The position numbers were made by a program, and so were the translations under genes. Shown here piece after piece: positions 1 to 11,050 of a stretch of DNA of 64,000 bases. The notes below the pieces were generated by a model. That model was not told where the DNA came from. It saw nothing but the letters and a program-made list of their open reading frames with translations, and searched no databases. Every line of letters starts with the position of its first letter. Position 1 is the first letter of the stretch. Source of the stretch: Meandrina meandrites (taxonomy: Eukaryota > Cnidaria > Anthozoa > Scleractinia > Meandrinidae); NCBI GenBank assembly GCA_963693305.1, contig OY855906.1, positions 16,500,661 to 16,564,660 of the forward strand, given 5' to 3'.

Positions 1-699
1 TGGCGAGTTTTGGCGCGACTGGCTCAGAAAAATGTGAGCGAAGCTGTGATTGGCTAAACTATGGAAAGGAATGTGGTTCTGGTTTAAGCAGCCGTTGGTG
101 GGGGAGAAGCGTTGCGTGACGACCCCAAACGACGGCTGCGAAGGAGACTATTCATATCTGGGAGTTTTGGTGACCTGTACGGGAGACCGGGAGATTTGTC
201 CTGTTTCCGGGAGACTCTTGGATAATCCAGGAGATTTGGCATATATGCATAGGTGTGAGTCTCACACCTGTAAGGTGAAAATTTCAATCTCATGCCTGCT
301 CACACCGAGGCCTACGTTATACAGAGTGGGTGGAGACAGGAGAGTGGAAGCCTGGGAGAAAAGGGACAGAAGGCAAGAGAAGAGAGGGAGGGAAGTGGGA
401 TTACCAAGGTGGCAAGAACCAGGAGAAATTCCACAACATCATGTTTTGCAGTAGAAATGGGACAAAGAGGAGGGAACCACTATGGAAATGGGTGGGAAGC
501 GGAAGTGAAAGGTACAGGAAGCGGAAGGTTCAGACCCCCTGCCACGGCCACTCCCCCCCCCCCCCCCCACTACAGACCATTTTCTCACTGCTTGCTGAAT
601 AGTTTGCATAGTTGTAACTGACACACTTTGTAAAAATATATAAACTCAAAGCAATGCCAGAAAAGAAAAGTGCGTGGAAATGATAGTAGTAAAGTCTGC

Positions 700-990
700 A
701 TAAGAGCCTAGTGGCCCATCAGGCCGGAGCTTATCCCGGTTTCCATAGCATGAAGCAACTAGGAGTATTTCTACTCCCCCCTGGATGGGATGCTAGTCCA
801 TCGCAGGACTACCCCCAGCAGTAAATTCGCCGGTACCCATTTATACACCTGGGTGGAGAGAGGCACTATGAGAGTAAAGTGTCTTGCCCAAGAACACAAC
901 GCAGTGCCCCGACGAGGGCTTGAACCCGGACTGCCCGATCCTGAGTCCAGCGTGCACACTAACCATTAGGCCACCACGCCTCCCACAAGG
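700..990 (-). repeat. tRNA-derived SINE
   Basis: Read on the minus strand from about 985, the sequence starts with a pol III A-box-like stretch (TGGCCTAATGG), followed by a B-box (GGGTTCAAGCCC), then a body with the phrase CTTGGGCAAGACACTTTACT. Related, more diverged copies lie at about 24,370-24,860, 12,540-12,720 and 8,850-8,960, all in the same orientation. This A-box/B-box/body order is typical of tRNA-derived SINEs. Exact ends are not certain. Confidence 0.75.
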
Positions 991-1216
991 AATGATAGTA
1001 CTTGCCCCAAATTCTCTGATTTTTGAAGGAAAAGTACCCATGACAAGGATCTGTTTGTCAAAACATATCCTGGAAAAATTTTTGGAACATCCTCAGTAAT
1101 TTTCAGATGCCTTGGAAAATGGTCAGGCTGTTTTCCAAAATCCTGATAAAAATCTCATGCCTTTGACTCAAAAACTGTTGGCAGGTGTAAAATCCCTTAC
1201 ATTATACTGTCTGGTA

Positions 1217-2333
1217 CGGTGGCCTACAAGTGCACATCAAATTTAAATCACTCACACTATATTCAAATCACTCGCGCCGAATTCAAATCGCCCACACCAA
1301 AGATCAAATCTTCACACCGAATTCAAAAACACTCGCACCAAATTCAAATCACCCACACCAAAAATCAAATCTTCACACCGAATTCAAAAACACTCGCACC
1401 AAATTTAAATCGCTCACACCGAAAATCAAATCTTCACACCGAATTCAAATCACTCACACCGAATTCAAAAACACTCGCACCAAATTTAAATCGCTCACAC
1501 CGAATTCAAATCTTCACACCGAATTCAAATCACTCACACCAAATTAACACTTCCGGTCAGCGGTCTCACCTACCTACTTCGTAGGTACATCATATATAGT
1601 ATTTATAATGTACCCAAATATTGTAATCCTAGTATACTTCACGTGCTTTGTTACTTCGCTTACTTCCGTTACTTCAATCCGTTATTTTATTCACTTGAGA
1701 TTCTTTGCAGATACTTTGCTTACTTGAGATACTCTGCTTACTTGAGATACTTAACTTAATTGAGATGCTTTGCTTTATACTTAAGATGCTTGGCTTTCTT
1801 GAGACTCTTTGCTTACTTGAGTTACTTGGCTTACTTGATAAGCAGAGTATCTCAAGTAAGCAAGGTATCTGCAAAGTATCTCAAGTGAATAAAGTAACAG
1901 AAGTAAGCAAAGTAACAAAGCACGTGAAGTATACTAGGATTACAATATTAGGGTACATTATAAATACTATATATGATGTACCTACGAAGTAGGTAGGCGA
2001 GACCGCTGACCGGAAGTGTTAATTCGGTGTGAGTGATTTGAATTCGGTGTGAGCGATTTAAATTTGGTGCGAGTGTTTTTGAATTCGGTGTGAGTCTATT
2101 TGAATTCGGTGTGAAGATTTGATTTTCGGTGTGAGTGATTTAAATTTGGTGCGAGTGTTTTTGAATTCGGTGTGAAGATTTGATTTTTGGTGTGGGTGAT
2201 TTGAATTTGGTGCGAGTGTTTTTGAATTCGGTGTGAAGATTTGATTTTTGGTGTGGACGATTTGAATTCGGCGCGAGTGATTTGAATATAGTGTGAGTGA
2301 TTTAAATTTGGTGTGCACTTGTGGGCCACCGTA
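1217..2333. mobile_element. Foldback DNA element with target-site duplication and short internal repeats
   Basis: The two ends are inverted copies: CGGTGGCCTACAAGTGCACA on the left, and its near-perfect complement ending in TGTGGGCCACCG on the right. The eight bases GTCTGGTA occur immediately outside both ends (1,209-1,216 and 2,334-2,341), a probable target-site duplication; six bases is an alternative reading because TA also belongs to the inverted repeat. Both arms are built from degenerate tandem units of the type CACACCGAATTCAAATC. The centre (about 1,620-1,980) is a second inverted repeat rich in CTTACTTGAGATACT. No transposase is present, so it is non-autonomous. The open frames across it are repeat artefacts. 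Confidence 0.8.
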
Positions 2334-2596
2334 GTCTGGTAGTTATAATAATATTGTTTTATTAATTGTATTATACATGGAGTTGTACATACAAAAGGTA
2401 TTCTAATGGGAAATATTGCCTCCACTGCCATGGTTTCACAACTGACGGTGAAATTTTCATTGGCAAATTTTCTGAAAGAGTTATCTTTTCACTTGCAATT
2501 GTTTTATAAACAATAGAATCAAATGCATATGTGCAACCAAGCCATGAAACATCCATCCATTTAAAACAGCTTAAATTGCATATGTTAAACCCACAG

Positions 2597-2820
2597 AATG
2601 TATCCTGGATTTTGGCTGGAGCTGGAATTGTACTTATCTTGAGGAGAACATATGTGGTAAGCAATTGCTCATGTTATATTTTTATTGGATGTTAGTCCTT
2701 TTTGCAGACGCAGTGGCTTTGCTAATTATTAGCTTGTTGAATAGAGTAATCTAAGCTGGGTTTGACTGTTACCTTTAATACACTCATTTGTGAACATGTT
2801 CACTATATAAAGATAAGTAA

Positions 2821-2875
<55 letters not shown>

Positions 2876-5800
2876 ATATAAATAAGTAAATAAATAAATG
2901 GGAATTTGCAGTGGCATTTCCACAGAGTGGCTCTTCATCCACTGTTCTCTGGTCGAATTGGAATTTAGAAGTGTTGGTTTTTGTGGAGGGAGGAAAACTA
3001 GAGAACCCAGAGAAAAACCCTCAGAGCAGGGACAAGAACCAACAACAAACTCAACCCACATATGATGCCAGGTGCGGGAATCAAACCTGGGGCATCATTT
3101 GGTGGGAAGCAAGTACTCGTACCTCTGTACCATCAGCGCCACCTTCAATTTATGAAAGAATAAGGTGTCCCTACTAAAGAAAACAATATATTTGATTAAT
3201 AAGAAAATATACCCCCCCCCCCAAAAAAAAAAAAAAAGAATTGAAATAACAAGCTAATGGCTAAAATTAAAACTCTGTTATTTAGTTTAGACAGTTCAAA
3301 GCAGTGTCTGATGTCCCAACAGAATTTGTTGCAAAGAACATTTCCTTCCGTGGCCATGTCAGAGAAGTAAAGCAGGACAACACCCTTGGGGTTTATCACA
3401 TTCCATTACTAAGAAGCTTCAAGAAGTCATATTCTTCTCTTGATGCAGGTTGGTTTTAATATTATATTTTGTTCTATTTTACATTTATCATGAATAAAGT
3501 TTCTCAAAAATGGTATACCTCTTTCTAATCAGCCACTTGTTATTCTTTTGTGTTCATGCTAATCTACCTGCCAAGCCTCGTCAGCATGTACAAAATACAA
3601 AAGAATTTGAACTCCAAAATGAGGTCTGGAGGGGGTAACATAAACATAAAAGAATAATAAGCTATAAGCTATAAAGATAAAGAAGTATACTCCCAGAAAT
3701 AAATCCTAGAAAACATATTTATAAAATTTACATTTCAGGCAAATTACATTTAAATGATTATTATTTCAAATTATGTCAATCTAGAATGTAAAAATACAGA
3801 AGTGGCTGCATTGTGAACAAGAGAATGTTTTTAGAAAGGGATGGTGTAATTTATCTTGATGGGACCATTTTTGGTGTATTGTTGTTGAAAACGTCAGGCT
3901 ACTTTCATTTATAAGATTAAATTTAGAAATACAGTTAACAATAAAGATTAGCGAAAAAACTGAGGAACGACGTTTCGGTGTCATCCTGGCACCATTTTCA
4001 AGTTAAAAAATTATTTGAACGAAAAGTAACTAATTTATACCAATGGTGGAGGTGCGAAATTGAATAAATTAAGATTAAAAATAGCTGTTCACTGTTCATG
4101 TTCATTCCAGTGAGGTGTCAAACACTGGTAATGAGTGCAGTGTCTGTTCAATGCCTAAACAAATACTTTTGCGCGAATGGAGTCTGACTGAGTGTTAAGG
4201 CTTGGTTTCTTCTTGCGAATCCACAACATTTCGTGGATCAAGCAATCGAACTTTCCCTGACATTTCTTTAGGATCTTAAAGTTGTTAGTCAGGTCACCAA
4301 CTGTATCAACTCGGTGTTCATTTTGAAGGTGTTTTCCGATGGCGGTAAATCGGTGTTCCTCAATGCGCTTGTAAAGATGACGGCTAGTGTAACCGACGTA
4401 TTCTGCATCACACAGATCACATATATAGTTATAAACAACGCACTGTTGATTGATCAAAGGTGGTTTTGGCTCTTGTACTTTGAGATCATCGCCAATTTTA
4501 CGGCTTCTGAACACCAGCTGTAGTTTGTGATCAAGTTTATTACTCAAGTCCGAGAGATGTTTTTTCACTATGTCCGCTGATTTCTGGTCTTTAAAAGGCA
4601 GGACAATGCGGTAGATATTCTCTGTTGGAGGCGTCGATCTTGTGTCTGGTGACATCACTGAATTAACGAAACGGGTGATGGTGGAGTTCACAAGAGTATC
4701 TGAGTACTTGAGGTTAGAAAAGATCAGTTTAAGGCGTTCGCATTCTGTTGAGAATAGTTCCCATGTTGAGGACAAGCGGTAAGCACGGTTTAACATGGTT
4801 TTAACTAGAGATCTTTTATAGCGGTTGTCGACATGACTTTGGTGGTGTAAGAGGAGACCAGTGTTTGTGGGTTTACGGTAAACGCTTGTTACCAGCTTGC
4901 AGCCCTTCTTGCATATTTCAATGCCGACAAATGGTAGCCTACCGTTAGATGCGATCTCCATGGTGAAGGATATGGATGGATGACAGTTGTTCAAAGTGTT
5001 CAGAAAGGCTTCTGCGGTTGGTATGTCTTTCATTGTGGCTAGTGTATCATCCACGTAGCGTCTGTAGAAGTCTGGCAACTTCTACAGACGCTACGTGGAT
5101 GATACACTAGCCACAATGAAAGACATACCAACCGCAGAAGCCTTTCTGAACACTTTGAACAACTGTCATCCATCCATATCCTTCACCATGGAGATCGCAT
5201 CTAACGGTAGGCTACCATTTGTCGGCATTGAAATATGCAAGAAGGGCTGCAAGCTGGTAACAAGCGTTTACCGTAAACCCACAAACACTGGTCTCCTCTT
5301 ACACCACCAAAGTCATGTCGACAACCGCTATAAAAGATCTCTAGTTAAAACCATGTTAAACCGTGCTTACCGCTTGTCCTCAACATGGGAACTATTCTCA
5401 ACAGAATGCGAACGCCTTAAACTGATCTTTTCTAACCTCAAGTACTCAGATACTCTTGTGAACTCCACCATCACCCGTTTCGTTAATTCAGTGATGTCAC
5501 CAGACACAAGATCGACGCCTCCAACAGAGAATATCTACCGCATTGTCCTGCCTTTTAAAGACCAGAAATCAGCGGACATAGTGAAAAAACATCTCTCGGA
5601 CTTGAGTAATAAACTTGATCACAAACTACAGCCGGTGTTCAGAAGCCGTAAAATTGGCGATGATCTCAAAGTACAAGAGCCAAAACCACCTTTGATCAAT
5701 CAACAGTGCGTTGTTTATAACTATATATGTGATCTGTGTGATGCAGAATACGTCGGTTACACTAGCCGTCATCTTTACAAGCGCATTGAGGAACACCGAT

Positions 5801-7623
5801 TTACCGCCATCGGAAAACACCTTCAAAATGAACACCGAGTTGATACAGTTGGTGACCTGACTAACAACTTTAAGATCCTAAAGAAATGTCAGGGAAAGTT
5901 CGATTGCTTGATCCACGAAATGTTGTGGATTCGCAAGAAGAAACCAAGCCTTAACACTCAGTCAGACTCCATTCGCGCAAAAGTATTTGTTTAGGCATTG
6001 AACAGACACTGCACTCATTACCAGTGTTTGACACCTCACTGGAATGAACATGAACAGTGAACAGCTATTTTTAATCTTAATTTATTCAATTTCGCACCTC
6101 CACCATTGGTATAAATTAGTTACTTTTCGTTCAAATAATTTTTTAACTTGAAAATGGTGCCAGGATGACACCGAAACGTCGTTCCTCAGTTTTTTCGCTA
6201 ATCTTTATTGTTAACTGTACTTTCATTTAATGTAAGGATATTTAACAGCTGAGGACTCCTTGTTTTAAATATTTTTCTTTAGAGGCCTCAACACAGTCAA
6301 GTCTTGCTGTTAGTCTGCTGGGAGTGGAGTTCAGGGAGGGAGGGTACAAGTGGCTTTCAGACCATGTGTTGTCAGCTAATGTACAAATGACTCCCCTACA
6401 AGTTACCAAGGAGAACACATTGGACTGTATAGTGTACAAGAAAAAGGTACAAACTTTTACCATAAAAATTAATTCTGAAAATAAGCCCCCTTCCCCCTAA
6501 AAACCAATAGGTAAAAATCATTAGGATAATAAGCCCACCCAAAGATAAGCCCATGGGCTTAAACTCAGGTATAGCTTTTAAAGAAATAGATAACTTTTTC
6601 CTAATGTATTGCTTGTTTTGTATTTTGCATTGTTAGAGAATTATGTTCAGAGACCTCTTATGTTTGTTCAAGGACTTGTAGGACTCGTTAAAGTTTTAAA
6701 CAGTAACTTTATTGATACTGACATGATAGTTTTTCGACATTAGTAGCTTGCAAGTAGCCAAGCTATTCTGGGTGAGCTACTGCTACATTGACTTGTTAAT
6801 TGTTTTATGTCGTCATTTTTAGAAAGTTTTACTGTGCTGTATTCTTGAATATATTTAGCCAAAAGTTTCCCGGATGCAGAAGTTCCCATCCAAATAAAAC
6901 CTAAAGAGTTTTGAAACTCAGACTATCATCTGAAAATAACCCAACAAGAAGGGGCATTCAGCATAAAAAAGCCCAGGACCTATTTTGAGAAATTACCAAA
7001 TAAGAAAATGTTTGGATGGCACATAGCCTGAAAAGTAGGGTAAGAACTTATTAATTCTTTACTTAAATCAAAGTAAACAGCACCCATTAGCTGCTAGGCA
7101 TTGATTAGAATTTTTTTTTATACTGTCCGTAGAAAGATGGTAATTCAGGCCTGAATGCCAAAGGCATTATTTTTAATTAGTTCATTTAATTTTTTTAAGG
7201 GATAGATCTATTTAGAAAATTATGGAAACTCTGTTCTAAACAGTAGTTAAAATTAAAATAAACAATATTGTTCCTATGGCTGATGTTTATTACATAGTAA
7301 ATAATATGTTTGTTTCTTCATAGGGTTGGTTATCATCAAAGTGTGTAAATGAAGAAATGGTGCGGCAGGGTGTAGCTGTCACATGCCATGTGTCCACTCT
7401 TACAGACATTCCACTTTATCACAAACTCCAGAAAAGACTTTTAAAGGCAGAGTTACATGCTGAAAAGAAAGGTGTTGGCATTTGGATTAGGCCATCACCG
7501 TTAGAAAGACTACAAAATAAACTGTCTTTTCCTATTTCTCGAGTAAAGGGAGCATTTAGTACTGTTCAGAATCTCTCTCTTGGAAGAATATTCTCAAAAA
7601 AGACAAAAGATCAAGAAAAGTAA
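2597..7623 (+). CDS. C3orf33: C3orf33-like protein (first exon not found)
   Basis: Four exons are visible: 2,597-2,656, 3,286-3,448, 6,283-6,446 and 7,324-7,623 (stop TAA). All have AG/GT borders and the phases join cleanly to give 228 residues. The first visible exon is a hydrophobic, membrane-spanning stretch (NVSWILAGAGIVLILRR). The next contains FRQFKAVSDVPTEFVAKNIS and a strand-rich block, matching the conserved core of vertebrate C3orf33. The last exon has HKLQKRLLKAELHAEKKGVG, followed by GIWIRPS, which resembles the end of a staphylococcal-nuclease-like OB fold. Human C3orf33 is a poorly characterised membrane-associated protein, so no reaction is claimed. Only a short N-terminus with the start codon appears to be missing. 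Intron 2 contains a palindromic Penelope-like insertion. Confidence 0.8.
2817..2900. repeat. (TAAA)n microsatellite
   Basis: About twenty uninterrupted TAAA units, decaying at the right end, lie inside an intron of the C3orf33-like gene. Confidence 0.95.
4155..5078 (-). CDS. Penelope-like RT C-terminus plus GIY-YIG endonuclease, left arm (5'-truncated)
   Basis: An open frame of 307 codons without a true ATG at its upstream edge (the first codon is TTG at the palindrome centre). It begins PDFYRRYVDDTL, where YVDD is the catalytic pair of a reverse transcriptase palm. It continues through the thumb-like region (KGCKLVTSVYRKPTNTGLL) and ends with a Cys-containing finger and GIY-YIG-type core (YICDLCDAEYVGYTSRHLYK, then RIEEH). 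The frame is intact to its stop. It lacks the N-terminal half of the reverse transcriptase and cannot make a complete enzyme. Confidence 0.85.
   Translation of the reverse strand: MPDFYRRYVDDTLATMKDIPTAEAFLNTLNNCHPSISFTMEIASNGRLPFVGIEICKKGCKLVTSVYRKPTNTGLLLHHQSHVDNRYKRSLVKTMLNRAYRLSSTWELFSTECERLKLIFSNLKYSDTLVNSTITRFVNSVMSPDTRSTPPTENIYRIVLPFKDQKSADIVKKHLSDLSNKLDHKLQLVFRSRKIGDDLKVQEPKPPLINQQCVVYNYICDLCDAEYVGYTSRHLYKRIEEHRFTAIGKHLQNEHRVDTVGDLTNNFKILKKCQGKFDCLIHEMLWIRKKKPSLNTQSDSIRAKVFV
5080..5994 (+). CDS. Penelope-like RT C-terminus plus GIY-YIG endonuclease, right arm (5'-truncated)
   Basis: Mirror copy of the left arm with the same domains in the same order: YVDD palm motif, thumb, Cys-rich finger and GIY-YIG core. 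The frame is open from the palindrome centre with no ATG at its edge; GTG of the YVDD motif is the first start-like codon. The only visible protein difference from the left arm is P for L in the phrase DHKLQPVFRSR. Intact frame but truncated protein; a dead fragment. Confidence 0.85.
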   Translation, partial: FYRRYVDDTLATMKDIPTAEAFLNTLNNCHPSISFTMEIASNGRLPFVGIEICKKGCKLVTSVYRKPTNTGLLLHHQSHVDNRYKRSLVKTMLNRAYRLSSTWELFSTECERLKLIFSNLKYSDTLVNSTITRFVNSVMSPDTRSTPPTENIYRIVLPFKDQKSADIVKKHLSDLSNKLDHKLQPVFRSRKIGDDLKVQEPKPPLINQQCVVYNYICDLCDAEYVGYTSRHLYKRIEEHRFTAIGKHLQNEHRVDTVGDLTNNFKILKKCQGKFDCLIHEMLWIRKKKPSLNTQSDSIRAKVFV

Positions 7624-8094
7624 AGAAGAAAGTTTTGTTGTATCATTTGAATTGGAGATATTCAAAGGAACTTAATGTGTCATAGCTCATTGGGAGATTT
7701 TAACCCTTGGAATTATCAACAATCGGCAAGAACGTCAATCACGTTATGTACCTTTTGACGTGCCATGCTTTTTGATAAAGGTGAAATTATACCAAATGTG
7801 AATTATTTAACTCAATAACAACCAGGCCAGCTAGTGCCTGTTGATCGGTTGAAAATAAGCCCCTTCAAAAATAACACCTTACGAGACTAATCCCAACAAA
7901 GGAAAAAAATATTTGACACGACAGAGCTTATTGTGTTGTTCCAGAAAATATCCATACCCCCTCCCCCCCCCCCAGAAGATTTTTTTGGTCAAACACCACA
8001 AAAGAGAGCAATAACAACACTGATGAAAGAGTTTGACCCTTAAATCAACTTTTAATCCTGGGTTACTCTTAATTGGTTTCAAAAACAACCCAGC

Positions 8095-8660
8095 CCTGGG
8101 CTTGGGGAATCTTAGTCTCCTTCGCAGCCGTTGTTTGTGTCCTTCACGCAACGCTCCCTCCCCCACCAACGGCTGCTTAAGCCTGAACCACATTCCTTTC
8201 CTTTTGTTTCGACCCTGGTTGCTTTGACACCTATCGGCAAAAACGTGACGATTGCTGTTAGCCAAAAAGCTGTTATATTGCTTCAAATCTTCAGCTTAGG
8301 TTCCTGTTGTACTTGGAGTTAATTTTTTTGGACATAAGGTTTCATATCGGACATGTTTTATTCAAGTAAATCTTTGTTTTATTCGATGTCTGGTGTGTGT
8401 CAAATTCAAAAGGCGGCGAACTGGCATCCATTTGATGTTGCCAACGCTGGGGTCACGATAAGACACAACTTTTGATTGGTTTAGTCGCCAAGTTTTGGTG
8501 CGACTGGCTCAGAAAAATGTGAGCGAATCTGTGAGTGATTGGCTTAACCATGGAAAGGAATGCAGTTCAGGTTTAAGCAGCCTTTGGTGGGGGAGGGAGC
8601 GTTGCGTAACGAGCCCAAACAACAGCTGCGAAGGAGACTAGGGGAATCTCGGATCTGCTT
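8095..8660. repeat. Inverted repeat of a dispersed element
   Basis: The segment at 8,108-8,222 (TAGTCTCCTTCGCAGCCG...) is the reverse complement of 8,540-8,655 (...CGAAGGAGACTA). The same sequence occurs at 50-155 in the orientation of the right arm. The shared phrase CTCAGAAAAATGTGAGCG marks it. No coding capacity. The element family was not recognised. Confidence 0.65.
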
Positions 8661-10639
8661 CAGTTTCCTAACTTTTCAATGAGCTAGGTTTTCTGTTAAT
8701 ATTTTCTGCCATTGAAGTTTGATGTTGACTAATCTTAAACTCCACACGTACAGACATCAATTAAAAAAAAACATTTTTATAACCTTGATCAATGTTTAAT
8801 CCTGGGTAAGTGTTAATTGGCTTTTGAACAACGTGGCCTTGGGTGGAAAGAGGCTCTGCGAAAGTGTATTATCTTCACCAAGAGCACAACATTGACCTGA
8901 CCAGGCTCAACCCCAGACCACGCAACACAAACTAGTCCTGCACACTAATTAGCAATAAGGACACCACATCGTTAAAATGGGATGTAGCCTATTCCACCCT
9001 TTGATGTAACATATCAGACATGTGAGAGTGTTTCATCAAATTTCCAAACACCAAGAGTTAAAAGTATGTGTAGCCTGCATAGTAGTTAATTCCTTTCTAA
9101 GTGTGCAGAGCAATCAAACGAACCTACGAGTGAGCAAAAATGCTTCCCCAGGGGTGCTCATTCGCTCAGTTTCCTTCATTGTGCACTCTGCCTGCTTGGA
9201 AATGAAATGACAGCTGCTATGCAGGCTATATAATGGTGCAGCGGAATATTTTTGAGGAACTTCACAATATTTGAAAATGTGATGAAACACTTTCTTGAGT
9301 GTTTGATAGATGTCTTCCCAATCTATCATATTTCCAAGCAACCATATCATCATGGTTTCGACAAAAATCATCTAAACCAGTGTATCCACAAGTTCCTTTT
9401 ATTTTATTTTTTAGTTGCTAAAATATCTGCAGAGGCAGCCCGTGCTTCAAATAAATTATTTAATTTTCCATCTTAGAGTGATTTTACTTAACCCATGAAA
9501 CAACATCTAACTGTGCTTAATGGTCAAAACTAAACAAAAGAAAACAATAGAATTGGTGTAATAGTATAATAACTTTCATGGATTAAGGAAAATCACTACT
9601 AAGAAGTAGTAGTATTCCTAACAATTAAAATATACACTTCAGTTATTTTTATTAACATTTGAATGAAAACAATCAAGACAAAAATAATATAATTAAATAA
9701 AAATAAGTAGCTTATACTAGTAATATTTTCACTAGTATTTCAACAACTTATGTCACAAGTAATTTATTTAGGTCATTTAAGTTATGCAACAAGATAAAAA
9801 TTTCCTATAGAAAGGATCTGGGGTGCTTACCATGTTTGGTGAATAAAAAAAGAAAATTTTATTAAAAAATCAAACTGCTTGGGTAGTCACCAGAAAATCT
9901 GCGAAATCATGGTGTGGAACAGTATGCTGCAATTCACACTGGTAAATGCATTTACAAGTTTCTTATATTTCTTCCAAGGTAACTACTATGCATTTTTTTG
10001 ACATTTTAAAGATTGTTATTTACCATAATAGGCCTGCAATGTGTGCAGAGAGATAGATAATCAATTATTCTTACTAGTGTAATCCAGTTTCTTGCACCTC
10101 CTGAAAACTCAAACCAAAAGTAATTTCCCTCGGATTTGCTTGTCTCAGTCGAACACTGCAATTTTACCCTGGATTTCTTGAACCATTTTTCTCTGTTTTG
10201 CTTGGAGGTTTTAGAAAGCAGGATTCCATAATTTGTATAATTTTCATTGTAAGTGATGGTAAGTTTATGCTGTGTCTCTTGGTTGATCAGATGGTGTTGG
10301 AAATGCCCCACCATTAGTCCACGATAAAGGTCACTCCAACAAGTTTTTACTACTGATTATGGTAAGAACTCCTAACCTTTGAATTGTAGCTATTTTGTTT
10401 ACTGATGTACATAAAAATACAAACAGTACATCTAGGAAATCCATATAAAAATATGGATGGTAACCTGGGCATATTCCCTTAGCCTCTTCTCCAAGGAAAG
10501 TAAGGAGAGGGAGCTCCTTGCTTTTCTTAGGAGATGCACATGGAATAAACATAAGACCAGGTAAAGATCATGGATGAAAGATTACTTATATGACAAATTG
10601 CAACACTGGTAATTTTTGTTGGCCTGATGAATGAAGTTG

Positions 10640-11050
10640 GGTCTGTCGATTTCATGAGTTCGAGTTAGAAATTTCGAGTTCGAGTTAAAATTTCGAGTTC
10701 GAGTTAAAATATCGAGGTGCTTGCGGTTAGCTCCACTCTGGTTTGCTTGCAGTTAGTTCCACTCCGGTTTGCTTGCAGTTAGTTCCACTCCTATTTCCTT
10801 GCGGTTAGCTTTCATTTGTTGATAAGGGCGACACTATGCGTGACCAACTGCGAAAATGTCACGCCATGTTGTGGGCTTTTCGTTTTCGTTTTCTTTCTTT
10901 TTTTTCTTTTTTTCGTCTTCCATCATGAAATCAGTAGCTTTTCAGGCCCTTCCTTTTAGCTAGAACTCAAAATTCTAATTCAAACTCGAACTCGAAATCT
11001 CTAACTCAAACTCGAAATTTCTAACTCCAACTCATAAATTTAATACACTC
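10640..11050. repeat. Foldback with GAGTTCGAGTTAAAATTTC repeats
   Basis: The left side contains three tandem units of GAGTTCGAGTTAAAATTTC; the right side (10,965-11,040) contains their reverse complements (AACTCGAACTCGAAAT...). Between them is a tandem of about 35-base units (TTGCAGTTAGTTCCACTCC) at 10,720-10,810. A similar AACTCGAACC motif occurs in the element at 17,505-17,680. Non-autonomous and unclassified. Confidence 0.6.

Larger units (their letters stand above)
1..2596. other. Repeat-rich non-coding stretch upstream of the first recognisable exon
   Basis: No coding exon could be supported here. The first 150 bases are a copy of a dispersed repeat that recurs around 8,480-8,640 and, inverted, at 8,110-8,220. 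A SINE lies at about 700-990 and a foldback element at 1,217-2,333. The missing first exon of the C3orf33-like gene should lie here or to the left of the window; I could not identify it. Confidence 0.6.
3912..6217. mobile_element. Palindromic pair of 5'-truncated Penelope-like retroelement copies with 12-bp target-site duplication
   Basis: Two nearly identical copies face away from each other, joined at about 5,079-5,080. The outer ends are the 3' ends (GTTAACAATAAAGATTAGCG and its complement). TACTTTCATTTA occurs at 3,900-3,911 and again at 6,218-6,229, a 12-base duplication bounding the insertion; the left arm keeps about 25 extra bases beside it. Each arm carries the end of a reverse transcriptase from the YVDD motif onwards and a GIY-YIG endonuclease, the domain pair that defines Penelope-like elements. 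The encoded proteins differ by one residue over their common length (L versus P), so the insertion or arm homogenisation is recent. It lies in an intron of the C3orf33-like gene. Confidence 0.9.

Noticed and set aside
1219..2318. Long open frames encoding His/Ser/Gln repeats on both strands
   Set aside because: They are translations of the short tandem units in a foldback element; frames exist on both strands with the same low-complexity pattern.
7879..8286. Minus-strand 135-codon frame
   Set aside because: Runs across a dispersed inverted-repeat element and a C run; no domain or splice context.
10006..10552. Possible minus-strand coding frames between the C3orf33-like and SLC35E2-like genes
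   Set aside because: No recognisable domain and no consistent splice sites; more likely 3' untranslated or intergenic sequence.
10720..10810. Spaced direct repeats resembling a CRISPR array
   Set aside because: Few, imperfect units in a eukaryotic context inside a foldback; no cas genes and no unique spacers.
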